A stretch of 64,000 bases of DNA, from contig OZ022256.1 in NCBI GenBank assembly GCA_963978905.1, positions 35,822,001-35,886,000 of the forward strand, written 5' to 3'. Position numbers and translations under genes: made by a program. Below are positions 32,961-45,089 of this stretch, in pieces. The DNA is from Trichostrongylus colubriformis. Lineage: Eukaryota; Nematoda; Chromadorea; Rhabditida; Trichostrongylidae. Under the pieces are notes generated by a model that ran no database searches, had not been told where the DNA came from, and was given only the letters and a program-made list of their open reading frames with translations. How positions within the stretch are numbered: the first letter of the stretch is position 1; each line of letters starts with the position of its first letter.

Positions 32961-33654
32961 AGTCGCATTTCACGGCCAAGGACAAGCGGCAGAGGAAGCA
33001 GAAACACGAAATCCTCTGCCTTTTCTCTTCACATGTTAACGTCACCGCTGCTGCTATTCTTATCACTTTCACATGCATCTTATCTCTCGCGCGAGTGCGT
33101 ACTCTCTCCTCTCACGAACGCTCTCCTCTACACTTTAAGTCAGTGGCACCAGCTGTTTCTTCCCCTTTGACTCTTCGTTGTCGGTCTATTGTGCACTTCT
33201 ACTTTCATTTCTGTGAACATAATCGCACTTACGTGACCAGTGAAAGTAACTTTCATAGATTTGTCATATTATTAGAAATGCATGTTTCCGTTTCAAGTTT
33301 GACTTTACTCAATTCGGTACAACTGCAAATGCGGGGCCACTTGTTGTTGCGCTGTCGTCCCTCATTGGCAACCGTTCTACAACCTTCAGTTTGTATATTC
33401 GAATGTATATTTTTGCCTAAGCCTTACTTTAGGTTAGTAGCGGCTACTCCACATACTGAGGCTTAGGCTGAAAACCAAGGTAAAAGTAGCGCCAGACACC
33501 GAGCACAGTGGAGGGGCCCCTCCAACTACATTACACCGAAACATCACTCATTCCGCTGCATAATTAATTGTGAAAGTTGCGTTTAAATGTAAAGTGTTCA
33601 CTCTCAGAAAAACAAAAAAGCAAGGGAGACGGCCAACACCGAGGCCTAGGTTTA

Positions 33655-34181
33655 GACTTAGGCTCAGGAAAGTATGAGGTTGACCGGAAAGTTCTCAGCG
33701 TTTGAGTGTTTCACTTCAAAAGCACAGTTCACGATAATTTCTGTGTCTCGTCGTGATTTATAAAGACTTTGGAGGTCTTCAAGAACATAAAAGTGAAGAA
33801 AAAGCAAGGAAAACCTTCAAACACTCTGAAAACAAGGTGTTCCTGAGTTTTGGCTTCGACGAATTTCCAGTCAGAAGCAAGCATTCGAGCAGGTTTTCAC
33901 GTGATAAAATCATCCAATAAAGTTGCTGTTATCATGGGGATTTCTCCTATCCTATCTTATCGCGGTTGATATCATGCCTCTTATCCAGAGCTACCCTGCT
34001 GGCCAAGACGTTGACGGGTGTAGGCCATCTTGAGACGGTGGTGGCCATCTTATTTACGAGTTCTTTATGCGTTCAGCACTTATCCTCGCGCCGCGGTGAT
34101 GGCACACGCTTTGCCGTTGTGGAAGAGCCTATCTACTCGTGGGTGGAACCAAGATGCTCTCATTATCGTGAACTATGCCTT
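33655..34181 (+). repeat. Diverged direct repeat, copy A
   Basis: Matches 36340-37016 (copy B) in order: AGAAGCAAGCATT(C/T)G, TATCATGGGGATTTCTCCTA against TTACAATGGGGATTCTTCCT, GCGGTTGATATCATGCCTCT, GGCCATCTTGAGAC, GATGGCACACGCTTTGCCGT, CTACTCGTGGGTGG, ATTATCGTGAACT. The similarity stops exactly where the mariner relic starts, near 34181. Confidence 0.8.
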
Positions 34182-34628
34182 CAAACGATCGTAGCTTTCT
34201 TGATACTCATCGGATTTGATTAAAGTAAGCACCGTTTGAATTAGCACACTTTTGCTAATGTAACACTAGTCGATAAATTCATCAGATAAAAAACTGGGTG
34301 GTCGAGAATCCACGAAGGCTTTTTTGCCTGGCACTGATTGATGAAGTATTCTCCCTGATGAAAGGTGACAGCCAGTATGTGAAAGGTCTGCACATGGCGG
34401 GTGTGATAGTACTTCAACCCCAATTCGTTCAATTTATGGATAGTGATTTGTGAAACGTGTTGGCGGGCGTTGTCATGCAAAAGTATCGGACCCTTTTTGT
34501 GGACGCTGCTGCTGACACAATTTTCAGTTCGTCGATTTCTTCGCGGTAGGACTCTGCTGATATGATTTGGCCTGGCGGCAAAAAGTTATAGTGTATCACA
34601 CCTGCCAATGGCCACCACTCTGTTCCCA

Positions 34629-35303
34629 TAATATTGGGTAGTCTAAAAAGTCTTTTCGTATTTTTAAATACCGCTTTTTCCCTCGAAACTGTTTTCCAGC
34701 AATCTCTTCTGTACCCACACATGTAGTACAAGTCCACACGCATCTATAGGTATTATTGTCTTCTCCCGGATAACCTTTTTCGGCAAAATAAACATATCAA
34801 AGGTCAACCTCATTTTCAATACAAAAATTTTTCTTTGAATGGCGTTAGACAGGGTAAGGAAAAGGTGATAATCCGATGGAGCAAGATCAGGGCTATAAGG
34901 TGGATGGGGCAGCAATTTTTATCCAAGCTCGAAAATTTTTTGGCGAGGCAATTTTTGGCAAGTCTTCCCACTACAGAAAAAGTGACTAGCCAAAAAATTC
35001 TCGAGCTTGGATAAAAATTGCTGCCCCATCCACCTCGCCCTGATCTTGCTCCATCGGATTATCACTTTTTCCTTTCCCTGTCTAACGCCATTCAAAGAAA
35101 AATTTTTGTATTGAAAATGAGGTTGGCCTTTGATATGTTTATTTTGCCAAAAAGGTTATCCGGGAGATGGAAGACAATAGTACCTATAGATGCGTGTGGA
35201 CTTGTACTACATGTGTATGAACAGAAGAGATTGCTGGAAAGCGGTTTGAAGGGAAAAGCGGTATTTAAAAATACGAAAAGACTTTCTAGACTACCCAGTA
35301 TTT
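34629..35303. mobile_element. Palindromic mariner-derived foldback element nested in another mariner
   Basis: Ends TATTGGGTAGTCTAAAAAGT and the inverse ACTTTCTAGACTACCCAGTA, with TA at both junctions. Arms 34629-34940 and about 34990-35303 are inverted copies of the same 3' third of a mariner transposase gene; each encodes LPHPP.(S)PDLAPSDYH.F and downstream residues, on opposite strands. The centre (34940-34990) contains unpaired sequence. It interrupts the host mariner between the HKK block and GVIHYNFLPPGQ. Confidence 0.9.
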
Positions 35304-35624
35304 TTTGTGAGGATACATCCTTGGAAATTGCCTCGGTAGTTCGGCATCCAACCACTGTCCAGAACGTCTCCTGTTATCACACATGATCCACTTTTTATCA
35401 CCGGTGACAATTTGGCTCGAAAACGGGTCGTTTCTGTTGCGCAAAAGCAGTGAAGAAGAAATATCGAGACGAGCCGATTTCTGCTGGGCACTCAAATTGT
35501 GGGGCACCCACTTATCAAGTTTCTTCACCTTCACAATGCGTTTTAGAACATCCGCAATATTGGATTAGCTTTTCTGCAATCTCTGGAACTGCTCGGGATG
35601 GCTCAGCCTGCACAAACGGATATT

Positions 35625-35722
35625 GCTATATTGATATCCTCGTCAGATATTGCTTTAGGTCGACCGCACCAAGGCTATATTGATATCCTCGTCAGATATT
35701 GCTTTAGGTCGACCGCACCAAG
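35625..35722. repeat. Perfect tandem duplication, 49-base unit
   Basis: GCTATATTGATATCCTCGTC through CGACCGCACCAAG occurs twice back to back (35625-35673, 35674-35722) without a mismatch, inside the HTH-coding part of the mariner relic; an obviously recent event compared with the decay around it. Confidence 0.95.
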
Positions 35723-36339
35723 GTCATCCTCAAGGCTGAAAGCTCCAGAACGGAATTTGTCGAACCATTGTTGCAATTATTCTTTTCCAACACTATTCAG
35801 CCCCTACACTTGATTAATTTGTCAAGCTATCTCGATTGCGAACTGACCCAGTTTGTAGTTGAAGAAAAACATCGGTCGAAGTGCTCTTTTGATGCTTCAG
35901 GAAGTCTAGGGAAAGGAGGTTTATCAAGCGATGGTGAAACGGCAATTCTAGCATCAGAGGTCAAAAATGTTCTCTTCAGGATGTACTACTGAGACGCTTT
36001 CCGGACAACCTAATACCTCGTTGCAGTGATTTGTCGGCTGTGTACAAGGGATATCATGCAAAATTCAGCGACGAGATCTCGTATCCCTCTTTTACAATGA
36101 CGATCGCGAGGCTGATCGAATTGTTATCGGTGGATGGGAGGAACAGAACTGAGGAGATGGACATGAACTCACTTCATAGGCTCTCAGTGTCATAGGCAGT
36201 CACCTTTCTGTTGTGAGAAGCGCACATGGTTTGCAGATGTGGACTGCGCTGTGTATCTATACACAGAAGGCATTGCTTCACTGAGTGCATTGGGTGTACC
36301 TTATGAATGCCTTGGGCAGCCACACTTGAGAGCACTCCT

Positions 36340-37016
36340 ACCATTATAAAAGGGGTCCCAGGTCGTTCAAGGAAGCTTCCTGAGGCATATGAAATCAGTT
36401 GCTTCGTGCGCTTCATGAAGACTCGAGGGGGGAGGGGTGCTGTAAAAACATAAGCGAAGAAACAACCAAAGAAATTTTCGGGAATCTTGAAAATGAGGTG
36501 TTTCACCTTTGGTCTAGACGAGCTTGAAGCAAGCATTTGGACAAGTTTCGAAATGATATCATGCGATAAGGTCGTCTTACAATGGGGATTCTTCCTCACC
36601 TATCCTATCGCAGTCGATATCATCTCTCATCCATGTATAGTCCATCTCTCGAAAACTGATTGGGCGTGTCCTTCGAACTTGGGTGAATGGCGAGAGTGAG
36701 AGTACGTGGCGAGAGTGAGAGTGTGTGGCGGGGTGAGAGAATTGAGGGAGTTTGATACACGTTAATACAAGTCCGTAGGACACGCCTACTCAGTTTTTGG
36801 GAAATGGACTGTAGATACCTCCACCGCCTGGTTGGCTGAATCGTAGATAGGTGTGGGCCATCTTGAGATGATGACCGCCATCTCATATACGGGTTCTTCA
36901 TGCTTATAGCGCTTACTATCGTGCTGCGGTGGTGGCACACGCTCTGCCGTTGTGAAAGGGCCTATTTACTCGTGGATGGCACCATGATTTTTATATTATC
37001 GTGAACTGAGCTTTTA
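36340..37016 (+). repeat. Diverged direct repeat, copy B, carrying a MITE insertion
   Basis: Same sequence order as 33655-34181 but longer because the 178-base MITE at 36636-36813 is inserted after CTCTCATCCATG. Without it the two copies align across that point (CTCTTATCC against CTCTCATCC, then ...GTGTAGGCCATCTTGAGAC against GTGTGGGCCATCTTGAGAT). Confidence 0.8.
36636..36813. mobile_element. MITE, TACAGTCCATTTC / GGGCGTGGCC family, copy 1
   Basis: Left TATAGTCCATCTCTCGAAAA, right TTTTTGGGAAATGGACTGTA. Interior GTCCTTCGAACTTGGGTGAA, then CGAGAGTGAGAGT twice, GTGTGGCGGGGTGAGAGA. Sits inside direct repeat copy B; other copies 44954-45089 and 47804-47940. Confidence 0.88.
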
Positions 37017-38186
37017 AAAACATGAATGTTGGATTGACAAGCACAGAACTGAAAATTGTGTCAACTCAGATGAAAAAAGTTATGCCCTGATATTCTGTGC
37101 ATGAATTGAGGCATGTCATCTATTGATAACGCTTTGAGGTATCGCGACATGTTCTGCTTAACTAGAGCGGCATGCGGGGAAGAGGAATGAACTATTGAGA
37201 AACTAGTTATATGGGTTCAAAACTGCATAATCCGCTTTGGCCGATGCACAGCGTTACGATCAAAAATAGCTGGTAGAGGATTAGGAAGCTTCAACAGTTT
37301 TGCCCGTTATTTTTCCAGCCTTGGAGGAATTCGATGTCTTCCCCTCTCTCTGCAGGCTTTTACCTTATAGCTAAAAACAGTTGAGAAGGGTAGAGCCTAC
37401 GCGGGTGCTTGATCTCGATCTCCCCGCCTGTCTGTGGAGGTGTAAAGGTAATGGCAGCGGAAATTCGGTTGCGTGATTCATTCGAACCTTTGATACTGAC
37501 CAGATGGCGTTTTGACCTGGAGGCTGGCGCGTCATACACCACGTAATTCCGATTGATACGGCAGTAGTGTGATACGATAAGTATCACAATACTACTAAAC
37601 TCATTATTTCCACACCTCAGTCATTGTTAGACAAAGTCAACCTCAGGCAAGATCACACCAGCAGGGACGGACCACAATAAGAAACGGCGTAGTTCGGTAG
37701 AGGCGATACCTCATCCGAATCTTTTGTGCTCGCATTTCATCTAAATTTCCCACATGTTTATGTTTATGTTTATGTTTATTACGTCTGCTTAAGGCATACG
37801 TGAGAAAAGACAGGTCACAGAAAGAACAGAACAGCAATATAAAAATCGACAGCACATTAACGGGAAAGTACAAAACAGTGAAAATGACTAACAACGTTCA
37901 ATCTTGTAGAGAATTAGGACTTCTAGTTTTCTTGTAGCTTACTTACAACATATCGTTTGAATTGAGCCTGCGAAAGAGTGGGTGGTATGCTTTTGAACAG
38001 CTTCAAATATTCGTTATCCGGTACATACTGACGTTACCCCTACCACTGTCTCCAATATGGTCGATGCGTCGATGCTCCAAGCTTTATTCGAAGGAGTTTT
38101 TACGCTTGCTGGAGAAATCATTCCCTTTGAGATTCACAACGCGCCTTGCGCTCAATGGACCCTTTCTTCACATGGAAATTTTTTCA
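37017..38186. other. Intergenic stretch; TTTATG microsatellite near 37756
   Basis: Only a short TTTATG tandem run (about 37755-37780) is visible. No exon or RNA gene recognised. Confidence 0.4.
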
Positions 38187-38397
38187 GGGTCAATCAAAGT
38201 CGGGGGAGGGGGGGGGGGGGCAATTTCCATCGACATCAGAGCTACCTTCCCTCCCTAGGCTTAGGCTAAAGCACTTGAGACAGATGCTTTGACAGATGCA
38301 TTTTCCTGTAGGAGGAGGGGATATGAATTTCAACCTGAGCCTAACGAGGGAAAGAGCTCCGGTGAAATTGCGTCTCCCCCTCCTCGACTTCAATTGT
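38187..38397. mobile_element. MITE, GGGTCAA..AAAGTCGGGGG family, copy 1, with poly-G tract
   Basis: Begins GGGTCAATCAAAGTCGGGGG then a G run of about 12, continues CCTAGGCTTAGGCTAAAGCA and AGATGCTTTGACAGATGCAT, and ends in the inverse end CCCCTCCTCGACTTCAATTG. Aligns with 49207-49445. A partial third copy is at about 48060-48250. Confidence 0.8.
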
Positions 38398-40342
38398 TCC
38401 TCTTTCACCCAATTCGGAGCTCCTTTCCCTGTCTGTAGTCTAACTGAAGCTGGACTTTACATCCGTCTCCCTTCACATGGGAAAACCTTCATTATTGTTC
38501 ATGCTGAGAGTGAAGTCATGTTGCGTCTTGTACGTGCTATTAGGTGTGTCTGGTGCAGTTACACGCAATACATAACGATGGACCACGTAACGGGTACTTC
38601 CTCTTTCTCACAGTATGTGAATTATTAGAAGTAACACAGAAACAAAACCAGTTCCCAAGACTAATTTCCATGCAAAAATTAGCGAACTGGATGTATGACA
38701 CTAGGTAACCCTACTATGCGACATGAGTATTTACTTTGTCCTGCCTTTGCGTGCTTTCTTAGTAGGAGAGCATCTTAAAGAGTTACCATATATGTACTGA
38801 AAAGCTAATATCATTGAGGCATCTAAGTACAGAAAACGGGCTCTGGTCTCTGAGCCCTAGCGAATGATTTGTTTGACTGTGTGAAAAATGTTGTGTCCCA
38901 GCGATCTGGCGCCAATCAATTGTTCTGCTGGACATCTGCTGCTGCGTGCAGTTCGCATGGGGTCACCCAATAACCACCCGATCCCCTCCAGCGCGTTTTC
39001 GTTTTGACAAATTGGCTAATTGGAAAGTGTTTTCCTCTTCTAGTGTGTGATGCTTGTGCTATCAATTTCTTATCATTTTATCCTTTATTGTTTTCGGAAA
39101 AAGCGCGCGCATAGTGTGTGCCCCAATGTCTCTCTAATGAACAGTGGTGCCACTACATGTTGCTGTCGATTTTGTTTTTCAGTTTGTTATGTGTCGTGCA
39201 TTTACCTCTTTCTTGATGTTACGATTACCATCCTCTTCAAATTATCTAAGTGAAGGTCAGGTTCAATGAAAGTGGAGGGGGTGGGGGGAGAACGCGATTC
39301 CTAGGCTTTGGCTAAAATTGATATCCCCTCGTTTCTTGTGTGCTTTATCGCGGAAAATTGAAATCGCTTTTTGAAAACTTCTTTAATGTTGCCTTTCGAA
39401 CTATCAATCTCACCTCTTTTGGAACTGGTAACATACATATAATTCATCAGGACGCTCAAGAACTGCTTTAGAAGCAATTCATGTATTGCACTGCAATGGT
39501 TCTTCCGCTTTCGCAATTCTTTTCTTTCAGCAATTTTGCTTTTTTGCCCGTATTCGTTCAGTGGTTTTTGTGGAATCACTTCTAAGTTGCACCATCACCT
39601 CTTACACCACATATGAGCGATTTTTACCGGCTACTGGGTTAGAGGTGCTTCAAAGGTAAACCAAGGTATCAAACGTCATCCCCTTCTCGACGTCGCTAGC
39701 ATTCTTCGCTTCCCCTGTGGGTACTACAGGGTTAAAAACACCATTGAGCCAATATTAGCAGATTGGAGTAATTGTGGAATATGACAGTCGAGGTGATCAG
39801 TAGCGCAGCAGTAGAAAGAACGGAATAAAAAGTTTAACAACTCGAGAAATACGAACGAAAGATTCTCCTCCTCACTCTCCAGTCGTATCCTCTCCTGGTG
39901 GGGGTGTGGGGGTAGATGGAGATGGGCGGCGGACTAAGCCAGGTACCCGCGAACGTTGCCCTGCCCTCGTAGCAAACCGCCCAGCGAATGCAAAGCAGCG
40001 TCACTGGCAGCGCCCCGAAATCGAGAAGAAGGCCCCAAGCGCGCATTTTCACTGCGAATTTTGCCGGCGATCACCTCTTCTGAAGTAGAAGGTTTGTTCT
40101 CAGAGAACATGTGTTTTCAATCCTCACATTTTCTTCACTCCTGGCGACACCTTTGAATTCAATAATCAGCGTTGGGTAGTCTCTTCGGAATTCGCCATGA
40201 AGTTTTTTGCACAAATCGCTCAAGTGAAATTTGCGTAAGGGCTGAAGATTGGACCATATAATCAGCTGATGTTCAATCCTATATGTTTATCTTTTCAGAC
40301 AATTTTGCTTTTAATTTGTAAAGGCAAGTTTTGTACTTATAA
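38398..40342. other. Intergenic stretch without recognisable features
   Basis: Contains one lone terminal fragment of the poly-G MITE family near 39270-39325 (GGTGGGGGGAGAACG...CTAGGCTTTGGCTAAAATTG). The minus-strand frame 39301-39579 encodes a lysine-rich peptide with no domain I know. Nothing else. Confidence 0.4.
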
Positions 40343-40890
40343 ATGGGGTGGGGGTCGATTGGTCGAATTTTCGCTTCGCGGCTTCGCACTGCGGCGCGTC
40401 AGTACAAGTTGTTTGGAATTCCGCTCAAAGCGCAATGGGCTGGTACCGTGAAGGACCTTCGAAGATTACACCTATTTTAGCAATATGTTGTGAATTGGAA
40501 TTTCCTAAGACTGCAATATGAGCTTTCCATCGTCCTCCAAAGCTAATAAAGGCATAGCTATCACTGCTTCTATTGTACCTGAGGTTCTTGTTGATTGTTG
40601 TGTTATCTTGATAGGTTTCGTCACCTATTAATGCTCCTGAAAAATTTTCTATGGATCACTCACTGCAGAATGAGAGAGCAATAACATTTTAATTACCTGT
40701 AATATTTCACTTTTGCAGAAAGCATAAGATAAAAAGCAAATAGCCGCCCGCGCTGAAAATGGGTGAATTTTTAAAGGACCCTCACGGTACCAGCCCATTG
40801 TGTCTTGAGCGGAATTTCAAACAACTCGCACTCGCCGCGCCCTTCGACGCAGGCGGTCGCGCGAAAATTCGACCTATCGACCCCCACCCT
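40343..40890. mobile_element. MITE, GGGGTGGGGGTCGA family, long copy
   Basis: About 108-base inverted ends: GGGGTGGGGGTCGATTGGTC...CAATGGGCTGGTACCGTGAA at the left and TCACGGTACCAGCCCATTGT...CCTATCGACCCCCACCC at the right. The interior (about 330 bases) is unrelated to that of the 13483-13730 copy, which lacks most of it. Confidence 0.88.
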
Positions 40891-43800
40891 TATGGATGAA
40901 TCAAGTGGCCTGAAGAGATTTTCCCGAAAAGAAAGGTTTATGTAGAACATTAACGTCCTTATGTTTTTTCCCAACCAGTTCTGATCGCTCTGATACGTGG
41001 ATAGGAAACTGTGACGCTGTTCACTTTCATTCGTGTGTTTATCGCAGCATATCCTGTAGGAGCCCACTGACTCATATTCGAGTGCTGAGCCTACATACAG
41101 CTGTCGAACACATTGTTCGTGCTGTTTACTAACTTCGAGTGACACCGCATGTACCTTTGCGTGTGGTTGTTGACCCATCGCAACTATAATCGCAAGTGCA
41201 TAGTTAAGGTAGTCTTCTCGCGTTTGATCTGGCGAGAGGCTCTGCAGTTACTATGGGCGTACTCTAGGTTTTCCTCAGATGGACGTTTGATGGTTATCGC
41301 AACACTGATACTCTCAACCACCCTTTAGATTAAGAACCGGAAGGCCAACGAGGGTAACCGGGAGCGTAAACTCATGTTCTCTGTAAATGAAAGCGCGAGC
41401 TTTTGCGTTGAAGGCTCTTCGGGCATTTTATTGGGACCTCGCCGTGGTGCAGCTTTTCGAGTAGCTGTGGTGGGCGTGGCAGCGATCACAGCGGCTGACC
41501 CATTCTCCGTGCAGTAAGCGGAAAACTCGACGTTGATGACGATCATAAGTAGGGAGAGATCCTCTATTCTAAATTTTTGACAAATTCGAATCTCTCCCCA
41601 CTGACTCACTACTTAGCCCCTCTACAATCTATTCTTTGATTTCATATCTCATGTTGCCCCTGCCGGTGTCTTCGAATTGCACGTATTATTACCACACAGG
41701 TGCCTGTTTTCCCGACTTCTGACAGCCCTAATTTGTCACGTGATTGAGTGGCAGAGATGGATTGGCCATTTAAACATGCTTAAGCTGACAGCATCATCTC
41801 AAGTGCAAGTTCTAGTTCCGCATTCCACTTCCACATTCTTTCTCACTCACTTTAATCCTTCGGATTACCTGTGCGATGTGCGATAGCTTCATAGGAGGAT
41901 ACTTTTGTACTTGTCCTTATGGTTCACGGAAGCTTCTTTATGGCTTACATCAACCAACAGGAATGCGAAGTTCTTTTCTTTGCCGTTACCACGCAACTAA
42001 TCAGATGGAGAGCTTTGCCGCATAAACCTCATGGATTGTTTCTCTCATCATTTTCCTTTCTATATTTAGTCTAGAAAAATTATTCACCCATCTCCACTGA
42101 TAACCATGCGCACATGGCTCTAAACGCCGCTGTGGTCATTTGAATACACCTATTTGGGAGGAGAGCAAATGCTTGGCGTATCCGGAGAGCCGCGGGACAG
42201 ATGAACCAGCTTCATTATGCGCAACACCCTCGTCTTGCATATAAGGCGAAGTGGGTGCTATCGCAGTAAGGGGGGGAGGGGTCGTCCTACTATGGACGCT
42301 ATTTTACCTGAACGAAATGGAAAGGAACCCATCTTTTCTCCTTCGAGGTTTGGGCAAAAATATACGCTTGAAATGCATAGTGAGCCTCCTTCAGGGTTAC
42401 TCATTTGTGAAAGTTTTTATGAGATGCCGCCCCCTCCCCCTCATTGCGATAGCAGCGGGAAATGTTCCACCCTCTAGTGCGCTCTAATTTGTTGTACCCT
42501 TCCCGCAAGTAACATCGCATCTACCACGCGCTTTCTCTAAACAACTACATACATCTTGTAAGCCACGAAATGTTTGCGCACACAGTTCGTCGTCTGGGGA
42601 TCTATTACCGCGAACCCATCACGTAGGTTGCACGGAAAAACTAGCTCGAAGAGAAGATTGAGTCCTGAAGCTCATTACATGAACCATTTCACTCGCTGGA
42701 AAGGTTCTCAAATGAATCTGTTGGCCATGGCTCCTTCACTTCTCGATCGGAACTCGACTTCTAAAAACAAAGCAAATGTCAGTTGGAGCTGCTAGAAACT
42801 TAAGCTAAAGCTTACATATTCGATGAAAGAATTTGTGGTTCATGCTTTTTATGGATGGTTGTTGGCGAGTTTATCAGGTTTATAATTGCATCCATTGCAA
42901 TCGATGACATCTGGCCAGGTCAACGAGTTCGTTTGTCCTGCGACGAAGAACGCGACAGCGAAATGTTTTGTCAGCTGTCTCCCACAGTTTGATTTCGGTG
43001 TTCATACACAAATATCGATCGATGGCCTGTTAAGTGCAATGAAGTGATCGCTCTTTGACGCTGAATTTCTATAACGCAACTTGTGTCGGTGACAACAGTG
43101 CCTTTCTGCTTGTTTACCTTTCGTCGTCGTCGGACATCTCTAATAATCCTCTTGAACTTTCACTGGCTACGAGCTCCTTCACTGGCGAAGGGTTCAAGAA
43201 GCATGACGATTTGGTGTGAACTTTTCACAATTCCGCGTAGTGTAAATCCCTCGAACCAGGGTAATCAAACATGCGTCATATTTTTATAAGTGTGAAGGGA
43301 ATGGTGCTTACTCCATGAGAAGAGTTGCAGTCTGAGCCAAGTGAAGACCTCAAGAAAGAAAAGTTGCAAAAACCGGTCGAAATTTTCTTTACGACCTAAT
43401 ATGAGGCTATATCTTGGTGCTCCTCGTAAAATTTTCATACAATAATCAAGTTCTATTGCAAAGGTGGCTCTATGTACTGCATGGGTAGAAAACAAGATGT
43501 TCACAGTTCTTCCACCAGACTAAGCAAGCAGAATCCCGAAGTCTATCATTGTTCACTAATCGTAAGCCCACACATTTAGACCGATATGTGCATTCGGTAT
43601 AGAACAATACCCGCATAGCTCGTCTAGCTGATGAGTAAGGAAACATTTCAGGAGAAAATTTCCACGAGGTGCTTAATTCTTCATAAACCGTAAACATCAT
43701 ACATGAGTGATGCTCCCACATACATTGTTCTTGCCCTCACTCTCAGTGACCTGATCTTTCATTTTCTGGACACCGCTCAGTAGGAATTTTGGAATCCTTC

Positions 43801-44311
43801 TGGTTGTAGTCGGCGTGTCGCAGATGATTGCGCGAGGGCCCCTCGTGGGTGATTCGCTTCACACCGGTGAGAGTGGAGCTAAGTGAGGCTGGGTTGTCAG
43901 AGAGTTCGCTGAAATCGTGAAATGAGCGTCCCAATTTGTCCTTCGAGCGACAGAGCGTACGAAACATTTATGATTACTGCACTGACACCCATATTCAGAG
44001 GCAGTGTGTAAAAAGTTGGTGACCACTGAAAATAAAACCGAAGGGGCTAGGTAGTGCGTCAGTGGAAAAAAATCAACTGCTATGGCCGAAAACCCTATGA
44101 ATGTACGTAATTCCTACAACACCAATTCGATCTTGCCGCCAACGCGTTTTTCCGCGCACGCATGAGTAGTGATTGTAGCTAGTAGATCTGTGGGATTCGA
44201 GATTCACACAGCACAAGACACCAATTCATGGAGGGGAAGTCGGCCGACCTGCAAGATTTGTGGGTACCGCAATACGTGCCACATACCATCTTACTGGAGC
44301 TTTAGCTGCTC
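40891..44311. other. Long intergenic stretch without recognisable genes
   Basis: A solitary right-end motif of the GAAGACACCGG family (CCCCTGCCGGTGTCTTCGAA) is at 41653-41672. The minus frame 40771-41178 has an unusual run of polar residues (QLYVGSALEYESVGSYRICC) but no known domain and overlaps the MITE end. I see no supported exon. Confidence 0.4.
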
Positions 44312-44705
44312 ATTAAAGGAATCGTGCACGGAAAAATGAGTTTTTCTGTTACCCATATTTGCCTAGTGCGGGCCGCATGCAAAGTTCCCCGCGAAAAAAT
44401 ATGAATACAGCTAAGATACAACATCACAAAGTCTCGGCCGGGCGGGCGGGGCCTCCGAGCAAGTGCTCACCCCATCGTGCTCTGCTACCGGAGACCCATT
44501 ACAGGAACAGAAAGTTACGTAAACAGACCGACAGACGACGAGACGGGGCTTTAACTAGGAGACCCCCGCCCAACCGGCCGAGATCTGGTTGAGCTGTAGC
44601 TTAGCCCAATTCTCACTTTTTTCGCGTGAAACTTTGCCTGTGGCCCTTATAAGGCAAATGTAACATAAATACAGGTAATAAAGAGACTCATTTTCCGTGG
44701 ATGAT
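44312..44705. mobile_element. Foldback MITE, GGCCGCATGCAAAGTTTC / GGCGGGGCCTCCGAG family, copy 1
   Basis: Left end AAGGAATCGTGCACGGAAAA, right end TTTCCGTGGATGATTCCTTT; arms of about 140 bases also contain GGGCCGCATGCAAAGTTCCC and GTGAAACTTTGCCTGTGGCC, and GGCCGGGCGGGCGGGGCCTC. Full copies: here and 62683-63050. Diverged copies: 47010-47300, 50456-50880, 54340-54730. Confidence 0.85.
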
Positions 44706-44953
44706 TCCTTTGATTTATGGTAAAAAATCGAATTTTGGTTACCCAACTTTTCGCATCCGGAAAGAAAGATATGGAAAGAAGCTGTTGTAATTACACATCA
44801 ACTTATAAAAATCCTTAACATAATAATATATTAATAATGAATCCACAGTTTCAGCTGCACACAATACATATTCCTTCGCTTTGAGACTTTGACGGCACAC
44901 CTAGCCATTGAATTCTTTGCCTGAGCATGTATTGCTTTCATCAAATTTATTTT

Positions 44954-45089
44954 TACAGTTCATTTCGGAGCGCGTGATAGGGCGTGGCCTACGTACTTGG
45001 GGGAGAGTGTATCTAACTCTCTCACCCCGCCACGCTCTCACTCCAGTCACTCAGACCACGCCCTATCTAGCGCTGTGAAATGAACTGTA
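44954..45089. mobile_element. MITE, TACAGTCCATTTC / GGGCGTGGCC family, copy 2
   Basis: TACAGTTCATTTCGGAGCGC to GCGCTGTGAAATGAACTGTA, with GATAGGGCGTGGCCT inside and its inverse AGACCACGCCCTATC. Only 136 bases, almost entirely terminal inverted repeat. Confidence 0.92.

Larger units (their letters stand above)
34181..36012 (-). mobile_element. mariner element, decayed, split by a nested insertion
   Basis: The right boundary is the classic mariner end TTAGGTTGTCCGGAAAGCG (read on the minus strand from 36012). Minus-strand frames then give, in order, FDKFRSGAFSLEDD (HTH half), KVKKLDKWVPHNL, LLLRNRNDP, IVTGDKKWIM with the first catalytic aspartate, RRRSGQWLDAE, then after the insertion at 34629-35303 GVIHYNFLPPGQ, YFCMTTPANTFHKS (for LLHDNARPH) and a frameshifted C-terminus ending near 34190. 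All domains of a full mariner transposase are present but with stops and frameshifts. The left terminal repeat is lost. Confidence 0.9.
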
